Shown: piece by piece, positions 1-7,725 of the stretch | How the letters are laid out: each line of letters opens with the position of its first letter | Position numbering within the stretch: position 1 is the first letter of the stretch | Assembly: GCA_040414495.1 (NCBI GenBank) | Contig: JBEDUI010000012.1 | Coordinates: 1 to 25,340 of the forward strand | Direction of reading: 5' to 3' | DNA from: DATAVB01 sp040414495 | GTDB lineage: Bacteria > Actinomycetota > Actinomycetes > Mycobacteriales > QHCD01 | DNA: 25,340 bases | Notes under the pieces: generated by a model | Database searches by the model: none | What the model was told of the DNA's origin: nothing | The model's input: only the letters and a program-made list of their open reading frames with translations | Made by a program: the position numbers and the translations under genes

Positions 1-356
1 GCTCGCCGCAGTCACGGCCGCCGGACCGCCCCCACAGCAACCCTGGTGTCACGCTCGCTGCAGTTAGGCAGCTGGAAGGTCCGCGCACCAACCCCAGCGT
101 CACGCTCGCCGCAATGAGTCAGCTGGAAGGTCCGCGCACCCACCCTGATGCCACGCTCGCTGCAGTTACGGCTACCCGACGGTCCCGCAACAACCACGAA
201 GTCACGCTCGCCGCGCTCAAGGCCGCCGCACCGCCACCACGCCAACCCCGCTATCACGCTCACTGCAGTCATGGTCGCCCAACCGTCCCCGCACCCACCG
301 TGATGTCACGCTCGCTGCACTCAAGGCGGTTGCCAGCGCACTCCCGCAGCACCGTC
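1..356. repeat. Degenerate 51/52-bp tandem repeat array, about 7 units
   Basis: A core reading GTCACGCTCGCTGCAGT, with variants, recurs with starts at 48, 99, 150, 201, 253 and 305. A partial unit at 1-10 would start just outside the window. Spacings are 51, 51, 51, 52 and 52 bases. The rest of each unit is also related: units 1 and 2 share CAGCTGGAAGGTCCGCGCACC, and most units end in a C/A-rich ACCCACC-like stretch. The array stops at the stop codon of the MarR-type gene (359) and continues leftwards out of the window. Weak open frames exist on both strands, but the change from 51 to 52 bases breaks any 17-codon periodic frame, so I regard it as non-coding. No other gene is visible here. Confidence 0.8.
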
Positions 357-358
357 GG

Positions 359-865
359 TTATTCGCGGAAGTCGCCGGCTTCGGCCCGGATCGTGCGCAG
401 CGCGTCGAAGACCCGTTTGCGTTCCGGCTCGTCCAGTACTCCGAGCCCGAAATCCGCGCTCATCAGATCCTTGGTGGCCCGCTCCACGGTGCTGCGCCCG
501 GACTCGGTGATCTCGGCCAGCACGCCGCGGCCGTCGTCCGGATTCGGGCGGCGCAGCACGAACCCATCCGCAGCCAACCGGTCGACCGTGTTGGTCACGC
601 TGGTCGGGTGCACCATCAGGCGGCTGCCCATCACCTTCAGCGGCAGCGCGCCCCGACGGGAGAACTTCAACAGCACCAGCGCCTCGTACCGGGCGAAGGT
701 CAGCCCGTACCCGCGCAGGATCTCGTCGTAGCGGGCCAGCAGGATCTGCTGCACCCGCATGATCGAGGTCGCCACGCGCATCGAGGACGCCGGTCCGAAC
801 GTGCTTTCCCAGATGTCCCCCGCCCGGTCAATCGGGTCGAAGGGCAGATCCAACGGTTTTCTCAT
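359..865 (-). CDS. MarR-family transcriptional regulator
   Basis: A 168-aa winged-helix regulator, cytoplasmic and DNA-binding. The dimerisation helix is followed by GLTFARYEALVLL, then the HTH part with MVHPTSVTNTVDRL as the recognition region (about residues 75-95) and the wing RRPNPDDGRGVLAEIT. It matches an actinobacterial subgroup whose members begin M(R/P)KPL.LPFDPI and carry SIMR..QILLARYD. I chose the ATG at 863-865 because the protein then begins MRKPLDLPFDPI, as in that subgroup. A longer GTG start at 928 adds 21 residues that do not fit the family and has no Shine-Dalgarno sequence. The 3' end abuts the tandem repeat array. From memory, relatives in Streptomyces lie near methylmalonyl-CoA genes. 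Such genes occur about 7 kb away here, but regulation of them is only a guess. Confidence 0.87.
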   Translation of the reverse strand: MRKPLDLPFDPIDRAGDIWESTFGPASSMRVATSIMRVQQILLARYDEILRGYGLTFARYEALVLLKFSRRGALPLKVMGSRLMVHPTSVTNTVDRLAADGFVLRRPNPDDGRGVLAEITESGRSTVERATKDLMSADFGLGVLDEPERKRVFDALRTIRAEAGDFRE

Positions 866-1183
866 GACGCGACCGCCGAAGTGATCAACAGCACGTACCG
901 CCCCGGACACCGTCGATCGGATCCGCACCGCTGAGGGCGAGTGAAAGTGCCCGGGTTACTGGCCATATCTGAACCGTATCGAGTACAGCAGGCGTCTGGG
1001 GGGTGGACACTGGGCTCTCAGCGGCCCAAACCGGTAGCGTTCGGCCTCTGTACCAGTTGTCCGAATGAGTCCGCGGTCGCGTCGTGCGGTCGCAGACCCA
1101 ACAACCGATTCATGGAGTTCGACCGAACCTTCCCGGATCCTGCGTAGTCCTTGGGATCGGGAAGCTCGAGGAGAGGCTCTGTG
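866..1183. other. Divergent intergenic region, MarR / ECF sigma factor
   Basis: This 318-base region separates the minus-strand MarR gene from the plus-strand sigma factor gene. Short frames on both strands have no recognisable protein. The only signal I can support is an ECF-type promoter-like pair at 970-996, listed separately. I did not find a clear MarR palindrome. Confidence 0.5.
970..996 (+). promoter_or_regulatory. Candidate ECF sigma promoter (autoregulation)
   Basis: TGAACC at 970-975 is followed after 17 bases by CGTC at 993-996. This resembles the GGAACC...CGTC promoters recognised by many ECF sigma factors. It lies about 185 bases upstream of the ECF sigma gene and reads towards it, consistent with autoregulation. 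A weaker second candidate is GAACCT (1125-1130), 16 bases, GTC (1147-1149). Such short motifs occur by chance in GC-rich DNA. Confidence 0.35.
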
Positions 1184-1705
1184 ATGACGCATGTGGCGGA
1201 GGTCGTCACGGCCGAGATGGCGTCTGAGCTGACCGCGAGTCGTGAGGAAGCGGCCCGTGCATTGTGGGCTGAGCACTATCCGCGACTTGCCGGTTGGTGC
1301 GCGTCTTTGGTCGGCGACGTCGACGTGGCACATGACATCGCCGCCGACTCCTTCGAACGGTTGTTGGCCCGCTGGACACGGGTCGAGGACCCGCGCGCAT
1401 ACCTGTACGTGATCGCCACCAACCGGGTCCGCGACCACTGGCGCCGCCAGCGCCGCGACCGCGAGCTGACCGACAAGCTGAAGCCGAGCGCGCAGGACAG
1501 TGCGACGCCGGCGGCCGATCCGTGGCTGCGGGACCTGGTCATGCGGCTACCGGAGCGGCTGCGCCGGCCCGTGCTGCTGCACTACTACGCCGATCTGCCG
1601 GTGGCCGACGTGGCCAAGGCACTGCATCGGCCGGTCGGGACGATCAAGCGGGCCCTGTCCGAAGGTCGCGCCCAGCTCCTGAACGACATCGAGGAGAAGC
1701 AGTGA
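1184..1705 (+). CDS. ECF-family RNA polymerase sigma factor
   Basis: A 173-aa group IV (extracytoplasmic function) sigma factor that would direct RNA polymerase to a small regulon. Region 2 runs from about residue 25 to 90: EHYPRLAGWCASL, then DVAHDIAADSFERLLARW, then the DNA-melting part AYLYVIATNRVRDHWRR. Region 4 (about 115-165) has LPERLRRPVLLHYYADLPVADVAKAL followed by the recognition helix RPVGTIKRALSEGRAQL. There is no C-terminal extension. The ATG at 1184 is preceded by GAGGAGAGG (1168-1176) at good spacing; a GTG at 1181 would add one residue. The stop TGA (1703-1705) overlaps the GTG start of the next gene (GTGA), so the two are co-transcribed and translationally coupled. That is the usual arrangement for an ECF sigma factor and its regulator. 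Confidence 0.93.
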   Translation: MTHVAEVVTAEMASELTASREEAARALWAEHYPRLAGWCASLVGDVDVAHDIAADSFERLLARWTRVEDPRAYLYVIATNRVRDHWRRQRRDRELTDKLKPSAQDSATPAADPWLRDLVMRLPERLRRPVLLHYYADLPVADVAKALHRPVGTIKRALSEGRAQLLNDIEEKQ

Positions 1706-2862
1706 ACGACCTGCCGCGGCGGGATCCGGCGCCGCTGTACCCGAAACCGGGGAGTTTCGAGGAGACGCTGCGCCGAGCCCGCCGGCGTCGCCAGCGCAGC
1801 GCCGGGCTCGCAGCGGCGGCGGCATTCGTCATCTGCGCCGGCGGTGTCGCGAGCGCCATGACCCTCACCGGCAACAACTCCACGAGCAGCATCAGCGGCG
1901 GCCCGACGGCCAACGTCACCACAAACGGCCCTGGCAGCTCCGCCTCGAGCGCCCCGCCGAGCACCATGCCGAGCACGACCCCGACCACCAGCGGCTCCGC
2001 GCCGGCCACGAGCGGGCCCGGGTCGATCACCCAGAGCGGTCCGTCCGGCAGCATCACCTCCTCGAGCGGTTTCTCCTCGTCGCCGTCCACGTCAGCGTCG
2101 CCGAGCAAGACGACCGGCACCGGGCACGGGACGATGTACGCCGGCAAGGCCGTGAACGCCGCCGGGCAGCCGCTGTCCAACATCGGGGTCTACGTGCAGC
2201 AGGGCGGCGCGCAGGTCAAGGTCGCCACGACCAACGCCGACGGCACGTTCCAGATACCGTGCACCGACAGCAAGGTGCTGCTGGCAACCGGGAACTTCGC
2301 CGGCTCGGGCGGTTCGAGCCAGCAGAACTACGCATACACGTACGTGAACGGCTCCGGCTCAACCTCCTCCTGCACCAGCACGCCGACCAGCAGCCACGCC
2401 GCCCCGACCGTGATGAGCCCGGGCGGCCGGCTCGCGGTCACGGTCACCGATCAGTCCGGGAACCCGATCGCCGGGAGTTCGCAGCCCTCGCTGTACTGCG
2501 ACGCCGCCGCCACAACGCCGTGCTACACGATGACCGCGGACTCCTCCGGCTCGTACACGTACACCGGGCTGCCGACCGGCGATTACACCCTGCGCGACCA
2601 GTACGGCGCCTCGAAGATGTTCCACGTCACGGCCGGTGAGACCACCAGCGCCACCTGGCAGGAGCAGCCGCCGGTCGCCACCCCGACCTCGCCTTCGCCG
2701 ACGCCCACCGACTCGCCCAGCACCTCCGGCGGCGGTGGCACGACCAGCAGCCAGGCACCGGCCACCACCTCGCCCCAGACGCAGTCCGGCTCGCAAAGCC
2801 AGTCGCAACAGCAGACGTCGAACGGCGGCGCCACCAACAGCAACCAGACCACGTCGCCGTAA
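1702..2862 (+). CDS. Membrane-anchored Ser/Thr-rich protein with carboxypeptidase-regulatory-like domains; possible sigma-factor partner
   Basis: 386 aa, GTG start overlapping the sigma-factor stop by 4 bases. A basic cytoplasmic N-terminus (about 1-33, ending ETLRRARRRRQRS) precedes one transmembrane helix (about 34-55). A long Ser/Thr/Pro-rich stalk follows (about 56-140). Two beta-sandwich-like modules come next: about 146-215 (GKAVNAAGQPLSNIGVYVQ ... ATTNADGTFQIPC) and about 243-315 (VTVTDQSGNPIAG ... SSGSYTYTGLPTGDYTL). These resemble carboxypeptidase regulatory-like or Cna-B-like repeats. The tail (about 316-386) is T/P/S- then Q/S-rich, with no sortase LPxTG signal. Topology and coupling suggest an anti-sigma or surface-sensing partner, but I see no zinc-binding HxxxCxxC motif of classical anti-sigma factors. 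The partner role is inferred from position only. Confidence 0.82.
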   Translation: MNDLPRRDPAPLYPKPGSFEETLRRARRRRQRSAGLAAAAAFVICAGGVASAMTLTGNNSTSSISGGPTANVTTNGPGSSASSAPPSTMPSTTPTTSGSAPATSGPGSITQSGPSGSITSSSGFSSSPSTSASPSKTTGTGHGTMYAGKAVNAAGQPLSNIGVYVQQGGAQVKVATTNADGTFQIPCTDSKVLLATGNFAGSGGSSQQNYAYTYVNGSGSTSSCTSTPTSSHAAPTVMSPGGRLAVTVTDQSGNPIAGSSQPSLYCDAAATTPCYTMTADSSGSYTYTGLPTGDYTLRDQYGASKMFHVTAGETTSATWQEQPPVATPTSPSPTPTDSPSTSGGGGTTSSQAPATTSPQTQSGSQSQSQQQTSNGGATNSNQTTSP

Positions 2863-2876
2863 GCGACGGAAGGGCT

Positions 2877-2935
2877 GCTGCCGGGTGGCGCAAACCGACG
2901 CTTTCGGCGTCGGTGGGGGGACGTCACCCGGCAGC
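2877..2935. terminator. Nested-hairpin bidirectional terminator
   Basis: An outer stem GCTGCCGGGTG (2877-2887) pairs perfectly with CACCCGGCAGC (2925-2935). Inside it a second perfect stem, ACCGACGC (2894-2901) with GCGTCGGT (2907-2914), closes a 5-base loop. The structure fills the gap between two convergent genes (stops at 2862 and 2943). There is no long T-run, so termination may not be of the classic intrinsic kind. Confidence 0.6.
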
Positions 2936-2942
2936 GAATCAT

Positions 2943-4229
2943 CTACTCGATCAGTTCGGCCTCGTCGGCCTCGGTCTCGGCCCGCTGGGGCAGCTCCCGG
3001 ATCGGTGTCGCCGAGGAGGCATCGCCGGCGGTCAGCTGCTCGGGAACCTGCGGCAGGATCTGGGCGAAGTACGACTTGGCCGCCGCGGTCGTACCAACAT
3101 CGTGTCCGGCCGCTTCGGAGAGGTACCAGCGGTGTACGAGGATTTCGTGGAACACCTCGGCCGGGTCGAGCCGGCTGCGTAGTTCCTCCGGGATCGCGTC
3201 GATGATCGGGTCATAGACCTCGGTCAGCCACCGGTTGGCGGCGACCGTCTCGGGGATCGGCCGCCCCGCCTTCTGTTCCAGGTAACCCCGGAAGCTCGCC
3301 ATATCGCCCCACAGCCGGCGGGCCTGGTTCTCCTGCACATCCAGTCCGGTACGGGCGAACAGCATCCGGCGGTAGTGCCCGGGCTCGGCCACCCGGGTCT
3401 TCAGCCGCAGCCGGTTGCCCTCCCCCGCGCTGATCAGCTCGACCTCGTCGACGTCGAACCCGAGATCCTCGAGCCGGCGCAGCCGGTCGGCGATGCGGTA
3501 CCGCTGCTCGTCCTGCTTGAGGACCTCCTCGCGGGTCAGCTCGTCCCAGAGCGCCTCGTACCGGAGAGCCAACTCGTCGGCGACCGCGACCGGTTCGACG
3601 ACGAACGGCAACAACCCGGCCGCGTCCAGGTCGAACAGCTCACCGCCGACCCGTTCGCGGGCCAACTCGACGTCGTACTGCCGCTGCCCCTCGGACAGGC
3701 TCTGGTGCAGCTCGGCCGTCTCGGCGTCGACCAGGTACGCCGCCAGCGCGCCGGCGTCCATCCGGAACAGCGTGTTCGACAGCGAGCAGTCACCCCAGAA
3801 GAATCCGGCCAGATGCAGCCGTACCAACAGCTCCACCATCGAGTCGAGCAGCTTGTCCACCGGCCGGTCGCCGCGCATGTTCGAGAACAACGCGCGGTAG
3901 GACACCGAGAACTCCAGGAACCGGGTGACCAGGATGGCGTCGAGGTCGTCCTTGCGGTCGACCGCGACACCGAGCACCTCGACGGCCGGGACCTGCAGGT
4001 CGGCCAGCTCGCGCAGCAATCGGTATTCGCGGCGGGCCAGGCTCTCGTTGATCTCCTTCAGGGCGTACAACTCGCCGCCCTCAACGACGAACCGCACCAC
4101 GTGCCGGGAGATACCGCGCTGCCGTACCTCGACCAGTCGCGGGTCGGTCCAGTCCTCCAGCGGAATGTCCCACGGCAGGCTCAGCAACCCGGTCGCCGCC
4201 TCGGCCGGCGGTGTGAAAACAAAGCGCAT
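2943..4229 (-). CDS. DUF4032 family protein with kinase-like N-terminal domain
   Basis: 428 aa, cytoplasmic. The N-terminal part resembles lipopolysaccharide/small-molecule kinase folds. It has a candidate ATP-binding lysine in LYALKEI, a catalytic-loop-like HLAGFFWGDCSLSNTLF with Asp and Asn, and a metal-binding-like YLVDAETAE. The C-terminal half, with FDVDEVELISAGEGNRLRLKTRV and HEILVHRWYLSE, matches my recollection of DUF4032 proteins of actinobacteria. The ATG at 4227-4229 (MRFVFTPPAEA) has GGGGA about 10 bases upstream. A start 24 codons earlier gives a non-conserved tail and is less likely. The substrate is unknown. The gene is divergent from a DUF1707 gene and convergent with the sigma/membrane-protein pair. 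Confidence 0.85.
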   Translation of the reverse strand: MRFVFTPPAEAATGLLSLPWDIPLEDWTDPRLVEVRQRGISRHVVRFVVEGGELYALKEINESLARREYRLLRELADLQVPAVEVLGVAVDRKDDLDAILVTRFLEFSVSYRALFSNMRGDRPVDKLLDSMVELLVRLHLAGFFWGDCSLSNTLFRMDAGALAAYLVDAETAELHQSLSEGQRQYDVELARERVGGELFDLDAAGLLPFVVEPVAVADELALRYEALWDELTREEVLKQDEQRYRIADRLRRLEDLGFDVDEVELISAGEGNRLRLKTRVAEPGHYRRMLFARTGLDVQENQARRLWGDMASFRGYLEQKAGRPIPETVAANRWLTEVYDPIIDAIPEELRSRLDPAEVFHEILVHRWYLSEAAGHDVGTTAAAKSYFAQILPQVPEQLTAGDASSATPIRELPQRAETEADEAELIE

Positions 4230-4357
4230 GGGCACATCATCCCCGATAGCCCAGCTGCTACCCAGGTTCGACGATGCGTGAGATTTGCGCACGCCCGGCA
4301 ATGGCCCCGGTAGGGTGCCAGCGCCGGTACGGTCGAGACGGACAGGAGGGTGCGACG

Positions 4358-4963
4358 ATGACGGATCCCACGGATGCCGGTCACCCGGATCAGTTGCGCG
4401 CCTCGGATGCCGAGCGGGAGGCCACGGTGGCCCGGCTGAACGTGGCCACCGGCGAGGGCCGGCTGACCCTGACCGAGTTCAGTGACCGGGTGCAGCAGGT
4501 GTACGAGGCCCGCACCCGGGGTGACCTGCAGCGGCTGGTGGCCGATCTTCCGGTGGCCACGAATGTTCCGGTGGCCACGACACCGGCCCGAACGCAGTGG
4601 CATATTTCGCCGATCGGCGGGCTGCAGCGGCGCGGCGGCTGGCGAATGGCGCCGCGGACGGTAACGGTGACCGTTATCGGTGGCGCGAGTCTGGATCTGA
4701 GCGAGGCCGAACTCGACGCGCCCCAGGTCACGCTGACCACGGTGTCGATTGTCGGCGGGGTACGACTACGGGTTCCGCCGGGAATTCGGGTCGAGATTTC
4801 CGGATTCAGCCTGATCGGCGGCCGGTCGTTGGAAATCGACGAAGCGCCGCCAGGTTCACCGACGGTACGGGTGCGCCATTTCGGCATTATCGGCGGCGTG
4901 AATGCCCGCAGCAGTCGGTCGCTGGATCGGTGGCGCCGCGCTATCGGCCGCCGTTTCAGCTAA
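4358..4963 (+). CDS. DUF1707 domain protein with LiaF-like C-terminal region
   Basis: 201 aa. The N-terminal DUF1707 domain (about residues 13-65) shows the family pattern LRASDAEREATVARLNVATGEGRLTLTEF ... RVQQVYEARTRGDLQRLVADLP, although it is written here only in outline. The C-terminal half has alternating beta-strand and glycine segments (VTVTVIGGASLDLSEA, VSIVGGVRLRVPPGIRVEI, GFSLIGG, FGIIGGVNA). These resemble the cell-wall-active antibiotic response (LiaF/VraT C-terminal) fold. There is no transmembrane segment. The ATG at 4358 has an excellent AGGAGGG (4344-4350) 7 bases upstream. The function of DUF1707 proteins is not established. The gene is alone on its transcript, with 142 bases to the exporter operon. 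Confidence 0.88.
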   Translation: MTDPTDAGHPDQLRASDAEREATVARLNVATGEGRLTLTEFSDRVQQVYEARTRGDLQRLVADLPVATNVPVATTPARTQWHISPIGGLQRRGGWRMAPRTVTVTVIGGASLDLSEAELDAPQVTLTTVSIVGGVRLRVPPGIRVEISGFSLIGGRSLEIDEAPPGSPTVRVRHFGIIGGVNARSSRSLDRWRRAIGRRFS

Positions 4964-5105
4964 TTCGGTGTCGGTGCCGAAATCAGCTGAATACGCGATG
5001 CAGCGTTTGTCCTTACAGTAGCGTTTCCGATATTGGATCGCTTACGTGGCCGGCACCAGCTAGCTTCAGTCGGTACGCAATAGCACGGCTGGAGAAAGGC
5101 ATCGC

Positions 5106-6101
5106 ATGATCGTCGTCCGGGATCTGGTAAAGGAGTTTTCCCGGCCGGACGTGCGGCCCGGACGGTTGCAGGGGACCCGTTCGCTGTTCACCCGGGCCCG
5201 TAAGGTCACCCGCGCGGTCGACGGGATCAGCTTCGATATCGGGGCCGGCGAGTTGGTCGGTTTTCTCGGCCCGAACGGCGCCGGAAAATCGACCACGATC
5301 AAAATGTTGACCGGCATTCTGGTACCGACCGCTGGAACGATCCAGGTCGCCGGCCAGGTGCCGTGGCGGGACCGCCGCGAGAATGCCCGCACGGTCGGCG
5401 TCATCTTCGGTCAGCGCACTCAGTTGTGGTACGACCTGCCGCTGCGGGACTCGTTCGACATCATCCGCGACCTGTACGCGGTCGACCAACCAACGTACGA
5501 ACGCCGGCTCGGCGAATTCCGTGAGTTGCTCGAACTGGATGAATTCCTCGATACGCCGGTCCGCTCGCTCTCTCTCGGCCAACGCATGCGCGGCGATCTG
5601 GTGGCGGCCATGCTGTACGAGCCGCGCATCGTCTACCTCGACGAACCCACGGTCGGGCTGGACGTGGTGGCCAAGGCACGGATCCGCGAATTCGTCGCCG
5701 AAACCAACCGCCAGCGCGGCACCACGATCATCCTCACCACCCACGACATGGACGACGTGGAACAGCTGTGCCAGCGGGTCGTCATCATCGACCACGGCCG
5801 GATTCTCTACGAAGGCGATCTGGCCGCGCTGAAATCCGCGTACGTCACCCATCGCGATGTCGTGATCCAGCTGGCCGACGGGACCGGAACGAGCGTCGAT
5901 TCGCCGTACGCGCGGGTGGTCGAGGCAACCGCGGAACAGGTGACGTTGCGATTCGATCCGCGGGAAATGTCGGCGCCGGCGGTGATTCACGATTTGACCT
6001 CGCGCTATGCGATCACCGACCTGTCGCTGCTGGAGCCCGACCTGGAGGACGTGATCACCCGGCTCTACACCGCCAGCCGGGATCAGGTGGCCTCACGGTG
6101 A
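5106..6101 (+). CDS. ABC-2-type exporter, ATP-binding protein
   Basis: 331-aa cytoplasmic ATPase of a drug, lipid or polymer exporter. Visible motifs are Walker A GPNGAGKST (from residue 55), Q-loop region FGQRTQLWYDL, signature LSLGQRMRGDL (in place of the canonical LSGGQ), Walker B RIVYLDEPTVGLD and H-loop TTHD. A C-terminal extension of about 90 residues (AALKSAYVTHRDVVIQLADG ... ITDLSLLEPDLEDVITRLY) is typical of ABC-2 exporter ATPases. The N-terminus has an insertion (RPDVRPGRLQGTRSLFTRARK) before the first core strand, also seen in this subfamily. The ATG at 5106 follows GGAGAAAGG. The stop overlaps the next start (GTGA), so it forms an operon with both permeases. The transported substrate cannot be read from the sequence. 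Confidence 0.93.
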   Translation: MIVVRDLVKEFSRPDVRPGRLQGTRSLFTRARKVTRAVDGISFDIGAGELVGFLGPNGAGKSTTIKMLTGILVPTAGTIQVAGQVPWRDRRENARTVGVIFGQRTQLWYDLPLRDSFDIIRDLYAVDQPTYERRLGEFRELLELDEFLDTPVRSLSLGQRMRGDLVAAMLYEPRIVYLDEPTVGLDVVAKARIREFVAETNRQRGTTIILTTHDMDDVEQLCQRVVIIDHGRILYEGDLAALKSAYVTHRDVVIQLADGTGTSVDSPYARVVEATAEQVTLRFDPREMSAPAVIHDLTSRYAITDLSLLEPDLEDVITRLYTASRDQVASR

Positions 6102-6910
6102 GCCTCGCACTGCCGACTCCGTACCGGCGAATACGCGGATTCTTCCGGGCCGGGCACCGTTCGGTCTTCGCCTACCGCGGCAACCTGCTGCTCGGCATGC
6201 TCGGCATGGTCGTTCAGGTTGTGCTGACCATCGTCGTGTGGCGGGTCGTGTATTCCGGCCACGGTGCGGTGGCTGGAATTTCGAAAACGACCGCGGTCGC
6301 GTACGCCATTCTCGCCGCCAGCTTCCAGACCATCGTCATGCCATGGCAGTTCTCCTCCATTCCGACCCGGATCAGGCGCGGGCAGATCGGTGTCGACATG
6401 GTGCGGCCGGCCTCGCTGATCGCGCAGTCGCTGGCCCAGGCGGTCGGCACGATGGTCGGCCGGCTCCCGATCGGCGTCGCCGGCATCCTGACCGGCCTGG
6501 CCATGCAGGGGCTGCGGCCACCGGCGGGAACGGTCGCCGGAATTGCCTGGGTCGCCTCCACCGCCGCCGGTGTGGCGAATGTGTTGCTGATCAACCTGGC
6601 CGTGTCGATGGTGGCGTTCTGGACGCTCGATATCAGCGGCCCGATGATTGTCTACCGGTTCGGCTCGGCGTTTTTGTCCGGCGCGTTGATTCCACTGTGG
6701 TTCATGCCCTCGTGGCTGCGGCCGGTGCTGGACTGGCTGCCGTTCTCGGCGCAGATGTACGACCCGCTCGCGATCTGGTTCGGCACCATCCACGGCACCG
6801 GAATTGCCTCGACGTTGGCGATTCAGGTCGGTTGGTTGGTGATGCTGTGGCTGCTCGTCGCGGTGATCTGGCGGCGCGCGACTTACCGGGTGGTGGTGCT
6901 GGGTGGCTAA
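6098..6910 (+). CDS. ABC-2-type transporter permease, subunit 1
   Basis: 270-aa integral membrane protein with about six hydrophobic segments, for example LLLGMLGMVVQVVLTIVVW, VASTAAGVANVLLINLAV and VGWLVMLWLLVAVIW. It has a charged cytoplasmic N-terminus (TPYRRIRGFFRAGHRSVFAYR). The pattern is that of ABC-2 permeases working as pairs with a separate ATPase (DUF990/ABC2_membrane_6 type). The GTG at 6098 overlaps the ATPase stop by 4 bases. An open frame extends upstream to 5768, but that part lies inside the ATPase gene and is not membrane-like. The 3' end overlaps the next gene by 8 bases, so the two permeases are probably made in equal amounts and form a heterodimer. Confidence 0.9.
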   Translation: MSLALPTPYRRIRGFFRAGHRSVFAYRGNLLLGMLGMVVQVVLTIVVWRVVYSGHGAVAGISKTTAVAYAILAASFQTIVMPWQFSSIPTRIRRGQIGVDMVRPASLIAQSLAQAVGTMVGRLPIGVAGILTGLAMQGLRPPAGTVAGIAWVASTAAGVANVLLINLAVSMVAFWTLDISGPMIVYRFGSAFLSGALIPLWFMPSWLRPVLDWLPFSAQMYDPLAIWFGTIHGTGIASTLAIQVGWLVMLWLLVAVIWRRATYRVVVLGG

Positions 6911-7724
6911 TGTCGGCGTCGTTCGGGAAGACATGCGCGCGGCTCGGATACTACTGCGGGCGTCGTGGCGGGCCGCCCTGCAATACCGCACCAGCTTCGT
7001 CACGGTCATTCTCGGCGGGATTGCTCTGCAGGGCACGCAATTGTTGTTCATCGGCGTGCTGCTGGCGAAGTTCGGTCAGATCGGCGGCTGGCGGATCAAC
7101 GACATCGCGTTCGTATTCGCGGTCCGACTCGCCGCCCACGCTTGTTATGTCGTTCCGGCCGGCGCCATTCTGCAAAGCGATTTCCTGATACAGCAGGGAG
7201 AAATGGACCGCTATCTGTTGCGGCCGGCCGGAATCTACCTGCAGGTCATCACGTCCCGGGCACCGTTGATGGCGTTGGGCGACGCGCTGTTAGGGTTCGG
7301 AGCCGTCGCCATTTTCGCCCCGCGGGCGCAAATCCACTGGTCAATGTGGACAGTGCTGTATCTGCTGATCGCGATCGTCGGCGGCGGTCTGGTCGAGACC
7401 GCTATCCAGACGTTCATCTGCGCGTTCAGCTTCGTGCTGACTTCTACGTCGTCCATGCAGATTCTCGCCGACGATACGGTTACGCGTTTCAGCGGTTATC
7501 CGCTGACGATTTTTGGACGCTGGGGTTTGCTGACGCTGACGTTCGGTTTCCCGATGGCATTTATCGCGTATCTGCCGGTGACCGTTCTCGTAGGCCGGGC
7601 CCACGATTCGGTAATTCCGTTCTGGCTGGCCGCTATTTCCCCGCTGGCCGGTCCGATCCTGTTCATCCTCGCGTTCGCGGTATTCAATCGGATGATCCGC
7701 CGGTACAGCAGTCCCGGCAGCTGA
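6903..7724 (+). CDS. ABC-2-type transporter permease, subunit 2
   Basis: 273-aa multi-pass membrane protein, the second permease half of the exporter. The N-terminus MRAARILLRASWRAALQYRTSF resembles that of subunit 1. Hydrophobic segments include VILGGIALQGTQLLFIGVLL, MWTVLYLLIAIVGGGLVETAI, FGFPMAFIAYLPVTVLV and SPLAGPILFILAFAVF. The GTG at 6903 (VANVGVVREDM) overlaps the previous gene by 8 bases; an ATG ten codons later is an alternative. Its stop (7722-7724) is one base from the stop of the convergent MeaB-type gene, leaving no room for a terminator between them. Confidence 0.9.
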   Translation: MANVGVVREDMRAARILLRASWRAALQYRTSFVTVILGGIALQGTQLLFIGVLLAKFGQIGGWRINDIAFVFAVRLAAHACYVVPAGAILQSDFLIQQGEMDRYLLRPAGIYLQVITSRAPLMALGDALLGFGAVAIFAPRAQIHWSMWTVLYLLIAIVGGGLVETAIQTFICAFSFVLTSTSSMQILADDTVTRFSGYPLTIFGRWGLLTLTFGFPMAFIAYLPVTVLVGRAHDSVIPFWLAAISPLAGPILFILAFAVFNRMIRRYSSPGS

Positions 7725-7725
7725 A

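Noticed and set aside
1..356. CRISPR array
   Set aside because: The conserved core is short (about 12-17 bases) and varies between copies, the intervening parts are themselves related, and no cas gene is nearby.
114..731. Plus-strand frame through the tandem array and opposite the MarR gene
   Set aside because: The repeat is not frame-preserving (51/52-base spacing), and the rest is antisense to a recognisable MarR protein.
5013..5990. A 325-aa minus-strand frame opposite the exporter ATPase gene
   Set aside because: Antisense to clear Walker A, signature and Walker B motifs; composition is that of a GC-rich shadow.
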